Source: Bacteroidia bacterium
GTDB taxonomy: Bacteria; Bacteroidota; Bacteroidia; Chitinophagales; Chitinophagaceae
NCBI GenBank assembly: GCA_030429205.1
Contig: JAUICZ010000001.1
Coordinates: 1,602,806 to 1,666,805 of the forward strand
DNA length: 64,000 bases
Direction: 5' to 3'
Numbering within the stretch: the stretch's first letter is position 1; each line of letters starts with the position of its first letter. The notes beneath the pieces were generated by a model that saw only the letters and a list, made by a program, of their open reading frames with translations, was not told the origin of the DNA and ran no database searches. This document shows, in pieces, positions 26,881 through 34,995 of this stretch. The position numbers and the translations under genes were made by a program.

Positions 26881-28392
26881 ATGAGCCTGATCAGTCCTGC
26901 TTTAAAAGGGTTTTTCAAGTTACGCTCCAGCGTAATTGACAATTTTATGCTCAATCCTATCGATACGCAAAAGCAGGTTTTCAATCACATCATCGGTTCG
27001 GGACAGTTTACAGAGTATGGTAAAAAGTACGATTTCGATAAGATCAACCGTGTAGCTGAATTTAAGAAGAATGTACCCGTTACAGATTACGATGACTTGA
27101 AACCTTATATAGACCGCATTTTAAAAGGGGAGCAAAACCTATTATGGCCCTCGCCCATTAACTGGTTTGCAAAATCAAGCGGTACTACCAGCGATAAAAG
27201 CAAGTTCATCCCCATTAGTAAAGAGTCGCTGGACGATAACCACTTTAAAGGTGGTAAAGACCTGTTTACTTTATATCTAAGGCAGTTCCCGCAATCGAAC
27301 TTTATGTCGGGTAAATGTTTGGTGATAGGTGGCAGCCATCAGATCAACCAGTTGAATGCAGACTCTTTTTACGGCGATCTTTCTGCCGTTATGTTGCAGA
27401 ACCTGCCGCTGTATGGACATATGGCACGTACACCAGAGTTGTCTATCGCTCTTTTATCAGAGTGGGAAGAAAAGATAGAAAAGATAGCGCAGGCCACTGT
27501 AAATGAGAATGTTACTTACATAGCGGGTGTGCCAACGTGGACGATGGTGCTGATCAAAAAGATATTGGAGATTGCCAATGCTAAAGATCTGACTGAGGTA
27601 TGGCCTAATCTGGAAGTATATGTGCATGGCGGCGTCAGCTTTAAGCCATACATTAAGCAGTTTGAGCAGTATATACCCAACCCGGAAATGCGTTATCTGG
27701 AAACCTACAACGCATCTGAAGGCTTTTTTGCCGCACAAGACGATGTAACCCGCGATGATATGCTGTTGTTCCTGAATCATGGTATTTACTATGAGTTTAT
27801 GCCAATGGAAGAATGGGGCAAAGAACACCCTGAAACATTATCGCTGAAAGAAGTAGAATTGAATAAAAACTACGCACTGGTTATTACTACCAATGGTGGT
27901 TTGTGGCGGTATGTAGTGGGCGATACCATACAGTTTACTACTAAAAAGCCGTTTCGCATCAGGGTGACAGGCCGGTTGAAGCACTATATAAACGCATTTG
28001 GTGAAGAGGTGATTGTTGACAATTCTGACGATGCAATTGCAGCCGCATCTAAGATAACAGGTGCTAAAGTGAACGACTATACTGCAGCGCCCGTATACAT
28101 GTCAGAAGCGGAGAACGGTGCGCACGAGTGGATCATTGAGTTTGAACATTTGCCATGCAGCATAGAAGAGTTTACAAGAGTGCTGGATGCAGAGCTGCAA
28201 AAAATAAACACCGACTACGAAGCTAAAAGACATAAAGACATTGCCTTAAGAATGCCTATTGTACACCAAATGCCTAAAGGTGGTTTCAATAAATGGCTGA
28301 AAGATAAAGGCAAACTGGGCGGGCAACACAAAGTGCCCCGCTTGAGTAATGAGCGCAAGCACCTGGAAGAGATCATGCCTTATACCAGGTAA
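26881..28392 (+). CDS. GH3 auxin-responsive promoter family protein (acyl-adenylating-like)
   Basis: 503 residues that match the bacterial GH3 family. The ATP-binding block is SSGTTSDKSKFIPIS; further landmarks are YNASEGFFA and a C-terminal block FNKWLKDKGKLGGQHKVPRL. GH3 proteins in plants conjugate amino acids to acyl-adenylates of hormones; the bacterial substrate is unknown. It follows lptB after 77 bp and precedes a TSUP transporter by about 20 bp. Confidence 0.9.
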   Translation: MSLISPALKGFFKLRSSVIDNFMLNPIDTQKQVFNHIIGSGQFTEYGKKYDFDKINRVAEFKKNVPVTDYDDLKPYIDRILKGEQNLLWPSPINWFAKSSGTTSDKSKFIPISKESLDDNHFKGGKDLFTLYLRQFPQSNFMSGKCLVIGGSHQINQLNADSFYGDLSAVMLQNLPLYGHMARTPELSIALLSEWEEKIEKIAQATVNENVTYIAGVPTWTMVLIKKILEIANAKDLTEVWPNLEVYVHGGVSFKPYIKQFEQYIPNPEMRYLETYNASEGFFAAQDDVTRDDMLLFLNHGIYYEFMPMEEWGKEHPETLSLKEVELNKNYALVITTNGGLWRYVVGDTIQFTTKKPFRIRVTGRLKHYINAFGEEVIVDNSDDAIAAASKITGAKVNDYTAAPVYMSEAENGAHEWIIEFEHLPCSIEEFTRVLDAELQKINTDYEAKRHKDIALRMPIVHQMPKGGFNKWLKDKGKLGGQHKVPRLSNERKHLEEIMPYTR

Positions 28393-28413
28393 ATAACTGT
28401 ATCTTGTTAGTTG

Positions 28414-29142
28414 ATGAATGCGGCATTTCTTCTATTTCTTATACTTTCTTTACTGGCAGAAATACTGGGCACTATAGGTGGGTTTGGTTCCTCAGTTTAT
28501 TTTGTGCCGCTGGCCAATTTGTTTTTAGACTTTAAGGCGGTATTGGGTATTACGGCTATTTTTCACCTGTCCAGCAATCTCTCTAAAATATTCCTGTTCA
28601 GAAAAGGGTTGAATAAATACCTGATGATATACATAGGTATACCCGCTGTGATCATGGTGATACTTGGCGGCATTGTTAGCAACCTGCTGGATGAACGAAT
28701 ACTGCAGATAGCGTTCTCGATATTTATAATCGTACTTAGCTTGTTCTTTTTATTGTTCAGAAAGTATGTGGTAAACCCCAATAAGCGCAATGCAATATTG
28801 GGTGGTAGTGCCTCCGGTTTTTTAGCGGGAGTGTTAGGGTCCGGTGGTGCTATAAGAGGGTTAACCATGGTTGCCTTTAATGTAGAGAAAGAACAGTTTG
28901 TAGCCACCAGCGCTGTAATAGATTTTGCGGTAGACTTCTCGCGCAGTATAGTGTACTACTTCAACGGATATATGCACGCAGAGCACCTGCATTATATGTT
29001 AGCATTAATAGTGATAGGCTTTGTGGGTACATGGCTGGGCAAGTTGGTGCTCTGGCGTATCTCTCAGGAAAGGTTCAAAACAATAGTGCTGGGGCTATTG
29101 CTGGGTATAGGCGTGTTTTCCCTTATCAGGCTGTTTATATAA
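28414..29142 (+). CDS. TSUP-family (TauE/SafE) membrane transporter
   Basis: 242 residues from ATG 28414 (a TTG directly before is less likely) with about eight membrane helices and the TSUP repeat pattern GTIGGFGSSVYFVPL in the first half and GVLGSGGAIRGLTM in the second. Family members move sulfite, sulfoacetate or related anions, but the substrate cannot be read from sequence. It is 21 bp after the GH3 gene and may be co-transcribed with it. A second TSUP gene lies at 39907. Confidence 0.85.
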   Translation: MNAAFLLFLILSLLAEILGTIGGFGSSVYFVPLANLFLDFKAVLGITAIFHLSSNLSKIFLFRKGLNKYLMIYIGIPAVIMVILGGIVSNLLDERILQIAFSIFIIVLSLFFLLFRKYVVNPNKRNAILGGSASGFLAGVLGSGGAIRGLTMVAFNVEKEQFVATSAVIDFAVDFSRSIVYYFNGYMHAEHLHYMLALIVIGFVGTWLGKLVLWRISQERFKTIVLGLLLGIGVFSLIRLFI

Positions 29143-29211
29143 GCTGATAAATATCATTGTTTGCACTTCTGAAAGGTGGTAATATTGTTTACATCATTAA
29201 AAACTATACAA

Positions 29212-29592
29212 ATGAGCAAGACTAGTATTACACATGTAAACAACGAGCATAACGATTGGCTACGCGCACTGGATTTCTATAAAACAGAACTGGGGATATT
29301 AAAAGGGCGGCTGACAGAAGTAGCGGGTAAGAATACAGGCGATGAAGCATCTAAGGGGGCAGAGCATTTCGAAAATCAGCTAAAGATACAAGTGACCAAT
29401 ATTGATACGCTACGCCATGACATTAACGAGAATCTGGCGAAGATCGCTGACGATGCAGCACATAGTGCCGGGCATGTAGAACAAGAACTGATTGCACAGC
29501 ACGACGCTTTAAGAGATCGTTACATAGCTGAAGAGAAAACCATCAATGAGTTAAGGCATGAGTTTAACCGCTATGCGGCTAAGTGGATGTAA
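29212..29592 (+). CDS. small coiled-coil protein of unknown function
   Basis: 126 residues from ATG 29212; an upstream ATG in frame at 29176 would add 12 residues that resemble untranslated leader. The protein is almost entirely helical and charged, with heptad-like runs (DWLRALDFYKTELGILKGRL and QHDALRDRYIAEEKTINEL), suggesting an antiparallel coiled coil with histidines spread through it. No family is recognised. It converges with engB, with stop codons adjacent. Confidence 0.65.
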   Translation: MSKTSITHVNNEHNDWLRALDFYKTELGILKGRLTEVAGKNTGDEASKGAEHFENQLKIQVTNIDTLRHDINENLAKIADDAAHSAGHVEQELIAQHDALRDRYIAEEKTINELRHEFNRYAAKWM

Positions 29593-30210
29593 TTACTCTT
29601 TGTTTTTATGCTCGTAGAACATTTCGTTGAGTTCTTCTACGTAGCTTAATATTTCTTTTCGTCCGTGATATTTTACGGCACTGGTGACAAAAGTACGGGG
29701 CAAAAACTCCCAGTCTTCTCTCATCTTGTCTAAAAAATTACGGACGTTTTTTGCGGTGTCAGACTGTTTGTTCTTGTCAGACTTGGTAAAGACGATATTA
29801 AATGGCACCTGCCATTCGCCCAGCTTTGCCAGAAACTCCAGATCATTTTTTTGTGGTTTCAGGCGGCTGTCTATCAGCACAAATACGGTCATCAGGTTTT
29901 GGCGCTCCATAAGGTAGTCGCTAATCATCTTCCAGAAGCTGTTGCGCTGTTTTTGAGAAACTTTTGCATAACCATAGCCCGGCAGGTCAACAATATACCA
30001 ATGGTTGTCCATCACAAAATGGTTGATCATTTGTGTTTTACCCGGGCTGGCAGAGGTTTTTGCCAGCTTATTATGGCGGGTAAGCATATTGATGAGCGAC
30101 GATTTACCCACGTTAGACCTGCCTATGAAAGCATATTCAGGCTTATCGGGCGTAGGGCAAAGCTCTACACGAGGGCTGCTGACTAAAAATTTTGCTGAAC
30201 CTATTTCCAT
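29593..30210 (-). CDS. engB: ribosome-biogenesis GTPase EngB/YsxC
   Basis: 205 residues from ATG 30210; a longer frame back to 30339 would overlap the divergent ubiE gene and lacks homology-like sequence. G1 GRSNVGKSSLIN at 30-41, G3 DLPGYGYAKV, G4 TKSDK and G5-like TSAVKYHGR are all present. EngB is an essential GTPase acting on the large ribosomal subunit. It diverges from ubiE with 28 bp between start codons. Confidence 0.95.
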   Translation of the reverse strand: MEIGSAKFLVSSPRVELCPTPDKPEYAFIGRSNVGKSSLINMLTRHNKLAKTSASPGKTQMINHFVMDNHWYIVDLPGYGYAKVSQKQRNSFWKMISDYLMERQNLMTVFVLIDSRLKPQKNDLEFLAKLGEWQVPFNIVFTKSDKNKQSDTAKNVRNFLDKMREDWEFLPRTFVTSAVKYHGRKEILSYVEELNEMFYEHKNKE

Positions 30211-30224
30211 TCCGATTGTTAGCT

Positions 30225-30232
30225 TAGTTTTG
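30225..30232 (+). promoter_or_regulatory. -7 promoter box of ubiE
   Basis: TAGTTTTG, exact TAnnTTTG, ending 7 bases before the ubiE ATG, which predicts a leaderless or nearly leaderless mRNA. Confidence 0.45.
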
Positions 30233-30238
30233 CACCAG

Positions 30239-30991
30239 ATGTCGACAAAAGTAGAAAATAATCCCGCGGCTAAGGTCGTACCCGATGCAGCCTCTAATTT
30301 AAGCAAGAAAGAGCAGGTTGCCGATATGTTCAACAACATTGCGGGTAAATACGATTTTTTGAATCATTTCTTATCGATGGGTATTGATAAAGGGTGGCGC
30401 AAAAAAGCGATAAAAGAGATAGGTAAAGTACAGCCCAAACAAATATTGGATGTGGCTACCGGTACAGGAGATCTGGCTATAGCAGCAGCACAGTTGAACC
30501 CCGATAAGATAACTGGTATAGACATTGCCGCCCAAATGCTGGAGGTAGGTAAAGGCAAACTGAAAGAAAAGGGGCTGGATACAATGATTGAGCTACAGGT
30601 GGGTGATAGCGAAAACCTGCCTTTTGGCGACCACCATTTTGATGCGATCACCTGTGCTTATGGCGTGCGTAACTTTGAGCATTTAGAGGCAGGGCTAAAA
30701 GAAATGAACCGTGTGATGAGGGCAGGAGGCAAACTGGCGATACTGGAATTCTCCCGCCCTAAGGCCTTCCCGATGAAGCAATTGTACTATTTCTACTTCA
30801 AGTATATACTGCCGGCATTTGGTAAAGTGGTATCCAAGCACAGCAGCGCGTATTCTTATTTGCACGAGTCTGCTATGGCATTTCCTGAAGGGGAAGACTT
30901 TTGCAAGATATTAGCAAACTGTGGTTTTAAAGAGGCCAATGCACGGCCGCTTACCTTTGGGATCACCACATTATATACCGCAACAAAATAA
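30239..30991 (+). CDS. ubiE: demethylmenaquinone methyltransferase
   Basis: 250 residues from ATG 30239, chosen because the -7 box ends just before it and the longer frame runs through engB. Class I AdoMet fold: ILDVATGTGDLA (motif I), GIDIAAQMLEVG, CAYGVRNFEH and LEFSRP are the UbiE/MenG signatures. It methylates demethylmenaquinone in the last step of menaquinone synthesis. It is followed 2 bp later by an MGMT-like gene and then by porT, an order I recall from other Bacteroidota. Confidence 0.95.
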   Translation: MSTKVENNPAAKVVPDAASNLSKKEQVADMFNNIAGKYDFLNHFLSMGIDKGWRKKAIKEIGKVQPKQILDVATGTGDLAIAAAQLNPDKITGIDIAAQMLEVGKGKLKEKGLDTMIELQVGDSENLPFGDHHFDAITCAYGVRNFEHLEAGLKEMNRVMRAGGKLAILEFSRPKAFPMKQLYYFYFKYILPAFGKVVSKHSSAYSYLHESAMAFPEGEDFCKILANCGFKEANARPLTFGITTLYTATK

Positions 30992-30993
30992 CT

Positions 30994-31407
30994 ATGGCAA
31001 AGAAAACATGGGCAGAAAAGATGAAGCCCGATATGGAGTATAAGGTTGAAGTGACTGAAAAAGACTTTGCAGATGTTCCTGCGGGGCATACGCTACTTAT
31101 TGCCACACCAACCATAGTAGATGAGTATGTGCGCCATATACCTGAGGGAACCCATGTGCCTATTAAACAGATGAGAGAAGATCTGGCAGCCGAATATGGC
31201 GCAGAGTTCACCTGCCCCGTAACATCGGGTATATTCTTGCGTATAGTTGCAGAAAATGCCTACGATCAGCTACAGAAAGGCGAGCCTATAGATAAAATAG
31301 CCCCTTTTTGGCGCATGATAGATAAAAAGAGCACATCGGCTAAAAAACTGGCCTGCGGGCTGGATTGGCTGCAGCAGCAGCGCGAGAAAGAGGGTTTGCC
31401 CTTTTAG
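30994..31407 (+). CDS. MGMT-like conserved protein
   Basis: 137 residues, soluble. The stretch IPEGTHVPIKQMREDLAAEYG followed by TCPVTSGIFLRIVAENA resembles the helix-turn-helix DNA-binding part of O6-methylguanine methyltransferase relatives, but the alkyl-acceptor PCHR motif is absent, so direct methyl transfer is unlikely. I recall uncharacterised proteins of this type in Bacteroidota and Firmicutes. It starts 2 bp after ubiE, which implies co-transcription rather than a shared pathway. Confidence 0.65.
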   Translation: MAKKTWAEKMKPDMEYKVEVTEKDFADVPAGHTLLIATPTIVDEYVRHIPEGTHVPIKQMREDLAAEYGAEFTCPVTSGIFLRIVAENAYDQLQKGEPIDKIAPFWRMIDKKSTSAKKLACGLDWLQQQREKEGLPF

Positions 31408-31473
31408 AAAACTTTAAAAACGGCCAAACATACTATATCTTCGCACTGTTCGTTATATTTACCATTCATACTT

Positions 31474-32178
31474 ATGCGACAATTCTTATTACTGGTACTG
31501 GGTATTTTTATGATGCTGCCGGCGCAGGCACAAAAGAGTGAGATCATGAACCTGCCTGATCATGACACGAAGAAATACTACTTCGGGCTGACGTTTGGTA
31601 CCAATTTCTCTACCTATCGCATGAGGTACGAGCAAAGCTTTATAGATACAGACAGCTTTAAGAAGATACAAACAGGCTTTGGGCCGGGCTTTAACCTGGG
31701 CTTGATGGGTAATATGCGCCTGACTAACTTTGTAGACCTGCGTTTTAACCCCACGTTGATATTTGCTGAGAAGCCTATATCTATGACCATCAGAAATAGT
31801 GTGGGTGGAGACAGTGCGTCTAACAGGGCTATCGAGTCGATATACATGCACCTGCCTGTGCAATTAAAGTTCAAGAGCGACCGTATTCAAAACTTCCGCT
31901 TTTATGCTATTACGGGTGTGAAGGTAGATTACGATATGGCAGCAAATGCACGTTCTCGCAGAAAAGATGAGTTGCTTAAAGTATCGGCAATCGACTTTGG
32001 TTACGAGCTGGGTGTAGGGTTTGAGTTCTATTATCCCAACTTCATATTCGCACCTGAAATTAAATTGAGTCAGGGTTTGGGTAACCAGTTGTTTAAAGAT
32101 GGCAGTGTTCCGTTAAGTAATGCCATCAACTCGCTGAGTACGCGTATGATCGTAATCTCTATACATCTGGAAGGCTAG
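31474..32178 (+). CDS. porT: type IX secretion / gliding protein PorT
   Basis: 234 residues with a signal peptide ending at AQAQ (20) and an outer-membrane beta-barrel pattern: GLTFGTNFSTYRMRYE, SIYMHLPVQLKFKS, FRFYAITGVKVDYDM, ISIHLEG at the C-terminal strand. This is the PorT family needed for the type IX secretion system. It is 66 bp after the MGMT-like gene. The presence of several type IX sorting domains in the window agrees with a functional system. Confidence 0.9.
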   Translation: MRQFLLLVLGIFMMLPAQAQKSEIMNLPDHDTKKYYFGLTFGTNFSTYRMRYEQSFIDTDSFKKIQTGFGPGFNLGLMGNMRLTNFVDLRFNPTLIFAEKPISMTIRNSVGGDSASNRAIESIYMHLPVQLKFKSDRIQNFRFYAITGVKVDYDMAANARSRRKDELLKVSAIDFGYELGVGFEFYYPNFIFAPEIKLSQGLGNQLFKDGSVPLSNAINSLSTRMIVISIHLEG

Positions 32179-32238
32179 TATTTCCCGATACTGGAAATGA
32201 TTTTCCTTTTTCTTGAAATGACAGTTTTATGACATGGC

Positions 32239-32246
32239 TATGTTTG
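32239..32246 (+). promoter_or_regulatory. -7 promoter box of the ABM-fold gene
   Basis: TATGTTTG, exact TAnnTTTG. A TTG at 32213-32215 lies 23 bases upstream. It lies inside the longest frame, which supports the downstream ATG at 32267. Confidence 0.45.
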
Positions 32247-32266
32247 CATGCATAAAACACAGAAGT

Positions 32267-32596
32267 ATGAGCAAGAAGTTTGTAGCAGTAAACTACATTA
32301 ACTGTACGCCGGAATATCAAGAGCGTTTCGAAACATTATTTGGCAGCCGTGCCCACGCCATAGATAAAATGCCGGGCTTTATAGAGATGCATGTTTTGCG
32401 TCCTGAGAAAGAGGGTGATAATTACCTGATTGTAAGTTATTGGGAAAACGAAGATGCGTTTAAAGACTGGACAAAATCTGAGGCGTTTATAGAAGGACAT
32501 AAGCGTGGTTTTGCAGACATTGCAAAAGCAAAAGAAGAGGGCCGCCCTGCCCCTATGACGAGTGATTTTAAAACCTACGAAATAATAGCTAACTAA
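32267..32596 (+). CDS. ABM-fold monooxygenase-like (HmoA/IsdG-type) protein
   Basis: 109 residues from ATG 32267, preferred over the ATG at 32234 because the -7 box lies between them. The dimeric alpha/beta-barrel pattern is clear: FVAVNYINCTPEYQERFETLF, MPGFIEMHVLRPEKEGDNYL, SYWENEDAFKDWTKSEAF. Such proteins include haem-degrading and quinol monooxygenases; a histidine follows in GHKRGF. The cofactor is not established. Its stop overlaps the next small gene by one base. Confidence 0.85.
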   Translation: MSKKFVAVNYINCTPEYQERFETLFGSRAHAIDKMPGFIEMHVLRPEKEGDNYLIVSYWENEDAFKDWTKSEAFIEGHKRGFADIAKAKEEGRPAPMTSDFKTYEIIAN

Positions 32597-32721
32597 TGAG
32601 CATTGCTTTGAGTAAGGCTAAAGCACAGAAGTGGTTGAAACGAGTTGGATTCTGGGGATTCATGTTTTTTCTCGTTAAAGGACTGATGTGGTTGGTGGTA
32701 GGTTATTTTTTAGTGAAGTAG
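32596..32721 (+). CDS. 41-residue single-pass membrane protein
   Basis: A TAATG overlap couples this frame to the ABM-fold gene. The product has a basic N-terminus (SKAKAQKWLKRV) and one membrane helix (FWGFMFFLVKGLMWLVVGYF). I recall similar short Bacteroidota proteins of the pattern K-W-G-F-x-F-F-L-x-K-G-L-x-W-L. The coupling and the terminator close behind support a real gene; its role is unknown. Confidence 0.6.
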   Translation: MSIALSKAKAQKWLKRVGFWGFMFFLVKGLMWLVVGYFLVK

Positions 32722-32744
32722 GCTTTCGACATAGGATTAGAGTG

Positions 32745-32770
32745 AAAAGATACCTTAATGGGTATCTTTT
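32745..32770 (+). terminator. terminator after the small membrane protein gene
   Basis: AAAAGATACC (32745-32754) pairs perfectly with GGTATCTTTT (32761-32770), 6-base loop, followed by a T-rich run. Confidence 0.85.
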
Positions 32771-32852
32771 TTTGTTTGGTAACAAATAGAGGGGTGTTCA
32801 TCACATAAGTTTTAAAGCGTAGTATTTTGGTTGTTGATTTGAAAAAAAATCA

Positions 32853-33896
32853 ATGATTATGAAAAAGAAACTATGGTTTAAGGTATTAATAAACTTTTTG
32901 GCTTGGTGGGTAGGGGTGACTTTTATTGTTGTCACAGAAAGTTTGTTACAATATTGGGATGAGCCAGCGGTAAAGCAAGTGTTTTATTGGAATGCTATAG
33001 CAGGTATGTCAGCCATTATTGCAGTGTTTTCAGTAGGTCACTATTATATTCTCTACGTTCATTTCTTTCAAAAGCGCAAGTATGTACAATACGTTTTACT
33101 ATGCTTATTGTTTTTAATGATTCTAGCCGTTTTAGATGGAATTGTTTTGTACGGCATACCTGATGGACTTAGAGGCCTGAATGACAATTTTATTTTTGCG
33201 TTTCGTGTAGGCTTTTTAAGAGGGGCTGCGTTATACTCTCCAGCCGCCATTTTCTACTCATTAATAAAAGGAAACTTAGGGTTGATGAAGCAGAAAAAGG
33301 AGTTGGAAAACCAACAATTACAGAGTTCTATAGCGGCATTGCAAAGTCAACTTACACCACATTTTTTGTTCAATACACTCAACACTATCTATGCGACTGC
33401 AAAAAGAGAACAAGCGGTCAGAACAGCATCATCTGTGGAGGAGCTGGCAGACTTGTTCAGGTATTCAATAGAAGAAGCAGGAGAGGAGAAAGTTTCTATA
33501 GAGAAAGAGTTGAGCTTTATTGATAAATACATTCAGCTACAACGCCTGCGTATAGATAATAACGATAAAGTAGATATTGATGTAAATATCGATTGGGACA
33601 AACAACCGGTACAGATAGCACCTATGCTGCTATTGCCATTTATTGAAAACGCATTTAAATATGGTGTCAGTTATCAAGCACCTTCTCGGGTAGCAATTAC
33701 TTTAGCTGTTAAACAGGGTGAATTGACGGCCGACATCGTCAATACCAACCATGCTGATAAAGTGCAAACACCATCTACAGGCATAGGCAAAGGAAACGCG
33801 TTGAGTAGATTGCAATTACAATATGCCAACAAGCATAGCTTTAAAGAAGAAAAAGAAAACGGACACTATAAAGTATCTTTAACCATACAGTTGTAA
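32853..33896 (+). CDS. LytS-type sensor histidine kinase
   Basis: 347 residues; start ATG 32853 or 32859. Four membrane helices lie in the first 150 residues, with no extracytoplasmic sensor domain, then a coiled coil and the His_kinase block LTPHFLFNTLNTIYA, in which the phospho-accepting His sits, and an HATPase region (LLLPFIENAFKYGV, GIGKGNALSRLQ). This is the 5-TM-like/LytS type whose partner is a LytTR regulator. The partner follows directly, with 3 bp between stop and start. Confidence 0.92.
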   Translation: MIMKKKLWFKVLINFLAWWVGVTFIVVTESLLQYWDEPAVKQVFYWNAIAGMSAIIAVFSVGHYYILYVHFFQKRKYVQYVLLCLLFLMILAVLDGIVLYGIPDGLRGLNDNFIFAFRVGFLRGAALYSPAAIFYSLIKGNLGLMKQKKELENQQLQSSIAALQSQLTPHFLFNTLNTIYATAKREQAVRTASSVEELADLFRYSIEEAGEEKVSIEKELSFIDKYIQLQRLRIDNNDKVDIDVNIDWDKQPVQIAPMLLLPFIENAFKYGVSYQAPSRVAITLAVKQGELTADIVNTNHADKVQTPSTGIGKGNALSRLQLQYANKHSFKEEKENGHYKVSLTIQL

Positions 33897-33899
33897 TTG

Positions 33900-34580
33900 A
33901 TGATATCTGCCATAGCCATAGACGATGAACCCCTTGCGCTGCAAATAATAGAGGAGCATGCAGCGCAAGTACAGTTTTTAAATTTGAAAGGCTGTTTTAC
34001 AAATGCTGTAGATGCCATACAATACCTGTCTGCCAATGCTGTAGATGTAATATTTGCTGACATACAAATGCCTGATATTACAGGCTTGCAAATAGCAGGG
34101 CAGTATAGCAAAGAGATACAAGTTGTGTTTACTACAGCTTACCCCGATTATGCTATACAGGGTTTTGAGCTGGATGTAACAGACTATTTATTGAAACCAA
34201 TATCCCTGCTTAGATTTTTGCAGGCTTGCCAGAAAGTACAGCAAAGGAAACAGCCGCAGACAAAGCACGAAGATCTGTTTTTTAAAGACGGAGCAGAGTT
34301 TGTGAAGGTAAAGCCTGATGAGATACAATATGCAGAGGCACAGGGTAACTATATTAAGCTGGTAACTACTGCTGAAGAACATTTGCTAAGGATGACTTTT
34401 GCAGAGCTGGAAGAGAAACTGCCAGCACAGTTGATACGAATACATAAAAGCTATGCGGTAAATCCATCCCGTATAGACAGGATAGAAACACATCAGGTAA
34501 CAATAGGCACAGCAAAAATACCGGTAGGTAATAATTACAGAAAAGACATGGTAACAGGGCTAGGGCTGAACAAAGACTGA
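33900..34580 (+). CDS. LytTR-family response regulator
   Basis: 226 residues from ATG 33900. Receiver domain: DDEP near the N-terminus, phospho-Asp in VIFADIQMPDITG, KPI at the end. The C-terminal LytTR domain starts near residue 127 (KDGAEFVKVKPDEIQYAEAQGNY) and includes RIHKSYAVNPSRI. LytTR proteins bind pairs of short direct repeats. It forms an operon with the LytS-type kinase and converges with a small minus-strand gene. Confidence 0.93.
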   Translation: MISAIAIDDEPLALQIIEEHAAQVQFLNLKGCFTNAVDAIQYLSANAVDVIFADIQMPDITGLQIAGQYSKEIQVVFTTAYPDYAIQGFELDVTDYLLKPISLLRFLQACQKVQQRKQPQTKHEDLFFKDGAEFVKVKPDEIQYAEAQGNYIKLVTTAEEHLLRMTFAELEEKLPAQLIRIHKSYAVNPSRIDRIETHQVTIGTAKIPVGNNYRKDMVTGLGLNKD

Positions 34581-34581
34581 T

Positions 34582-34782
34582 TTATTTATCCTTATTTAAA
34601 ACAGAGATGTAATCGTGCATACAATACATGCCTGAGTTGAACATCATAAGCCTGAGTGTTGCATTGCTAACATCTGCGTCTTTTTTCGTGTTTAAGTTTT
34701 GAACGCCTTCTTGTGTCTTTGTCTTATCTGCGTTGTTTACCGTTTCTTGTTGTGTCATAGTTGTGTTTGTTTGCTTTTTCAT
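34582..34782 (-). CDS. 66-residue polar protein of unknown function
   Basis: A short frame, start ATG 34782 (ATG 34758 is possible). The N-terminal two thirds is Thr/Gln/Asn/Lys-rich and probably disordered; the C-terminus ends in LRLMMFNSGMYCMHDYISVL. No signal peptide. It sits between the LytTR regulator and module A and its upstream region contains an 8-bp inverted repeat. Coding status is plausible from composition and start context but not certain. Confidence 0.45.
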   Translation of the reverse strand: MKKQTNTTMTQQETVNNADKTKTQEGVQNLNTKKDADVSNATLRLMMFNSGMYCMHDYISVLNKDK

Positions 34783-34813
34783 TGTTCTCTCGTTAATACT
34801 TCATGGTCATAGG

Positions 34814-34834
34814 GTTTATAGGGTGTCTATAAAC
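34814..34834. promoter_or_regulatory. inverted repeat between the small gene and module A
   Basis: GTTTATAG (34814-34821), 5 bases, CTATAAAC (34827-34834), perfect arms. It lies 32 bp before the minus-strand small gene and 162 bp before module A, so an operator role for the former is likelier. It does not match the palindromes found at 47.6 kb. Confidence 0.4.
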
Positions 34835-34995
34835 GAGGAGGAGAGCCCTCATTAGTCGACTTTTACAAATATCTATCAGTCGTGTAGCCGCATCAACGTG
34901 AATATGTGCAAAACAATGGGGGTATTTTTCACGGGTATGGATTGAAAAGCCGTTTCAAAAACTTTTTCTTTGTAGTAATTAAAACAAACTACATT

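Noticed and set aside
34880-34995. A TACCTA-type palindrome upstream of module A
   Set aside because: Only a direct GGGTAT repeat (34919 and 34933) is present; no inverted pair at the expected 38.5-bp position.
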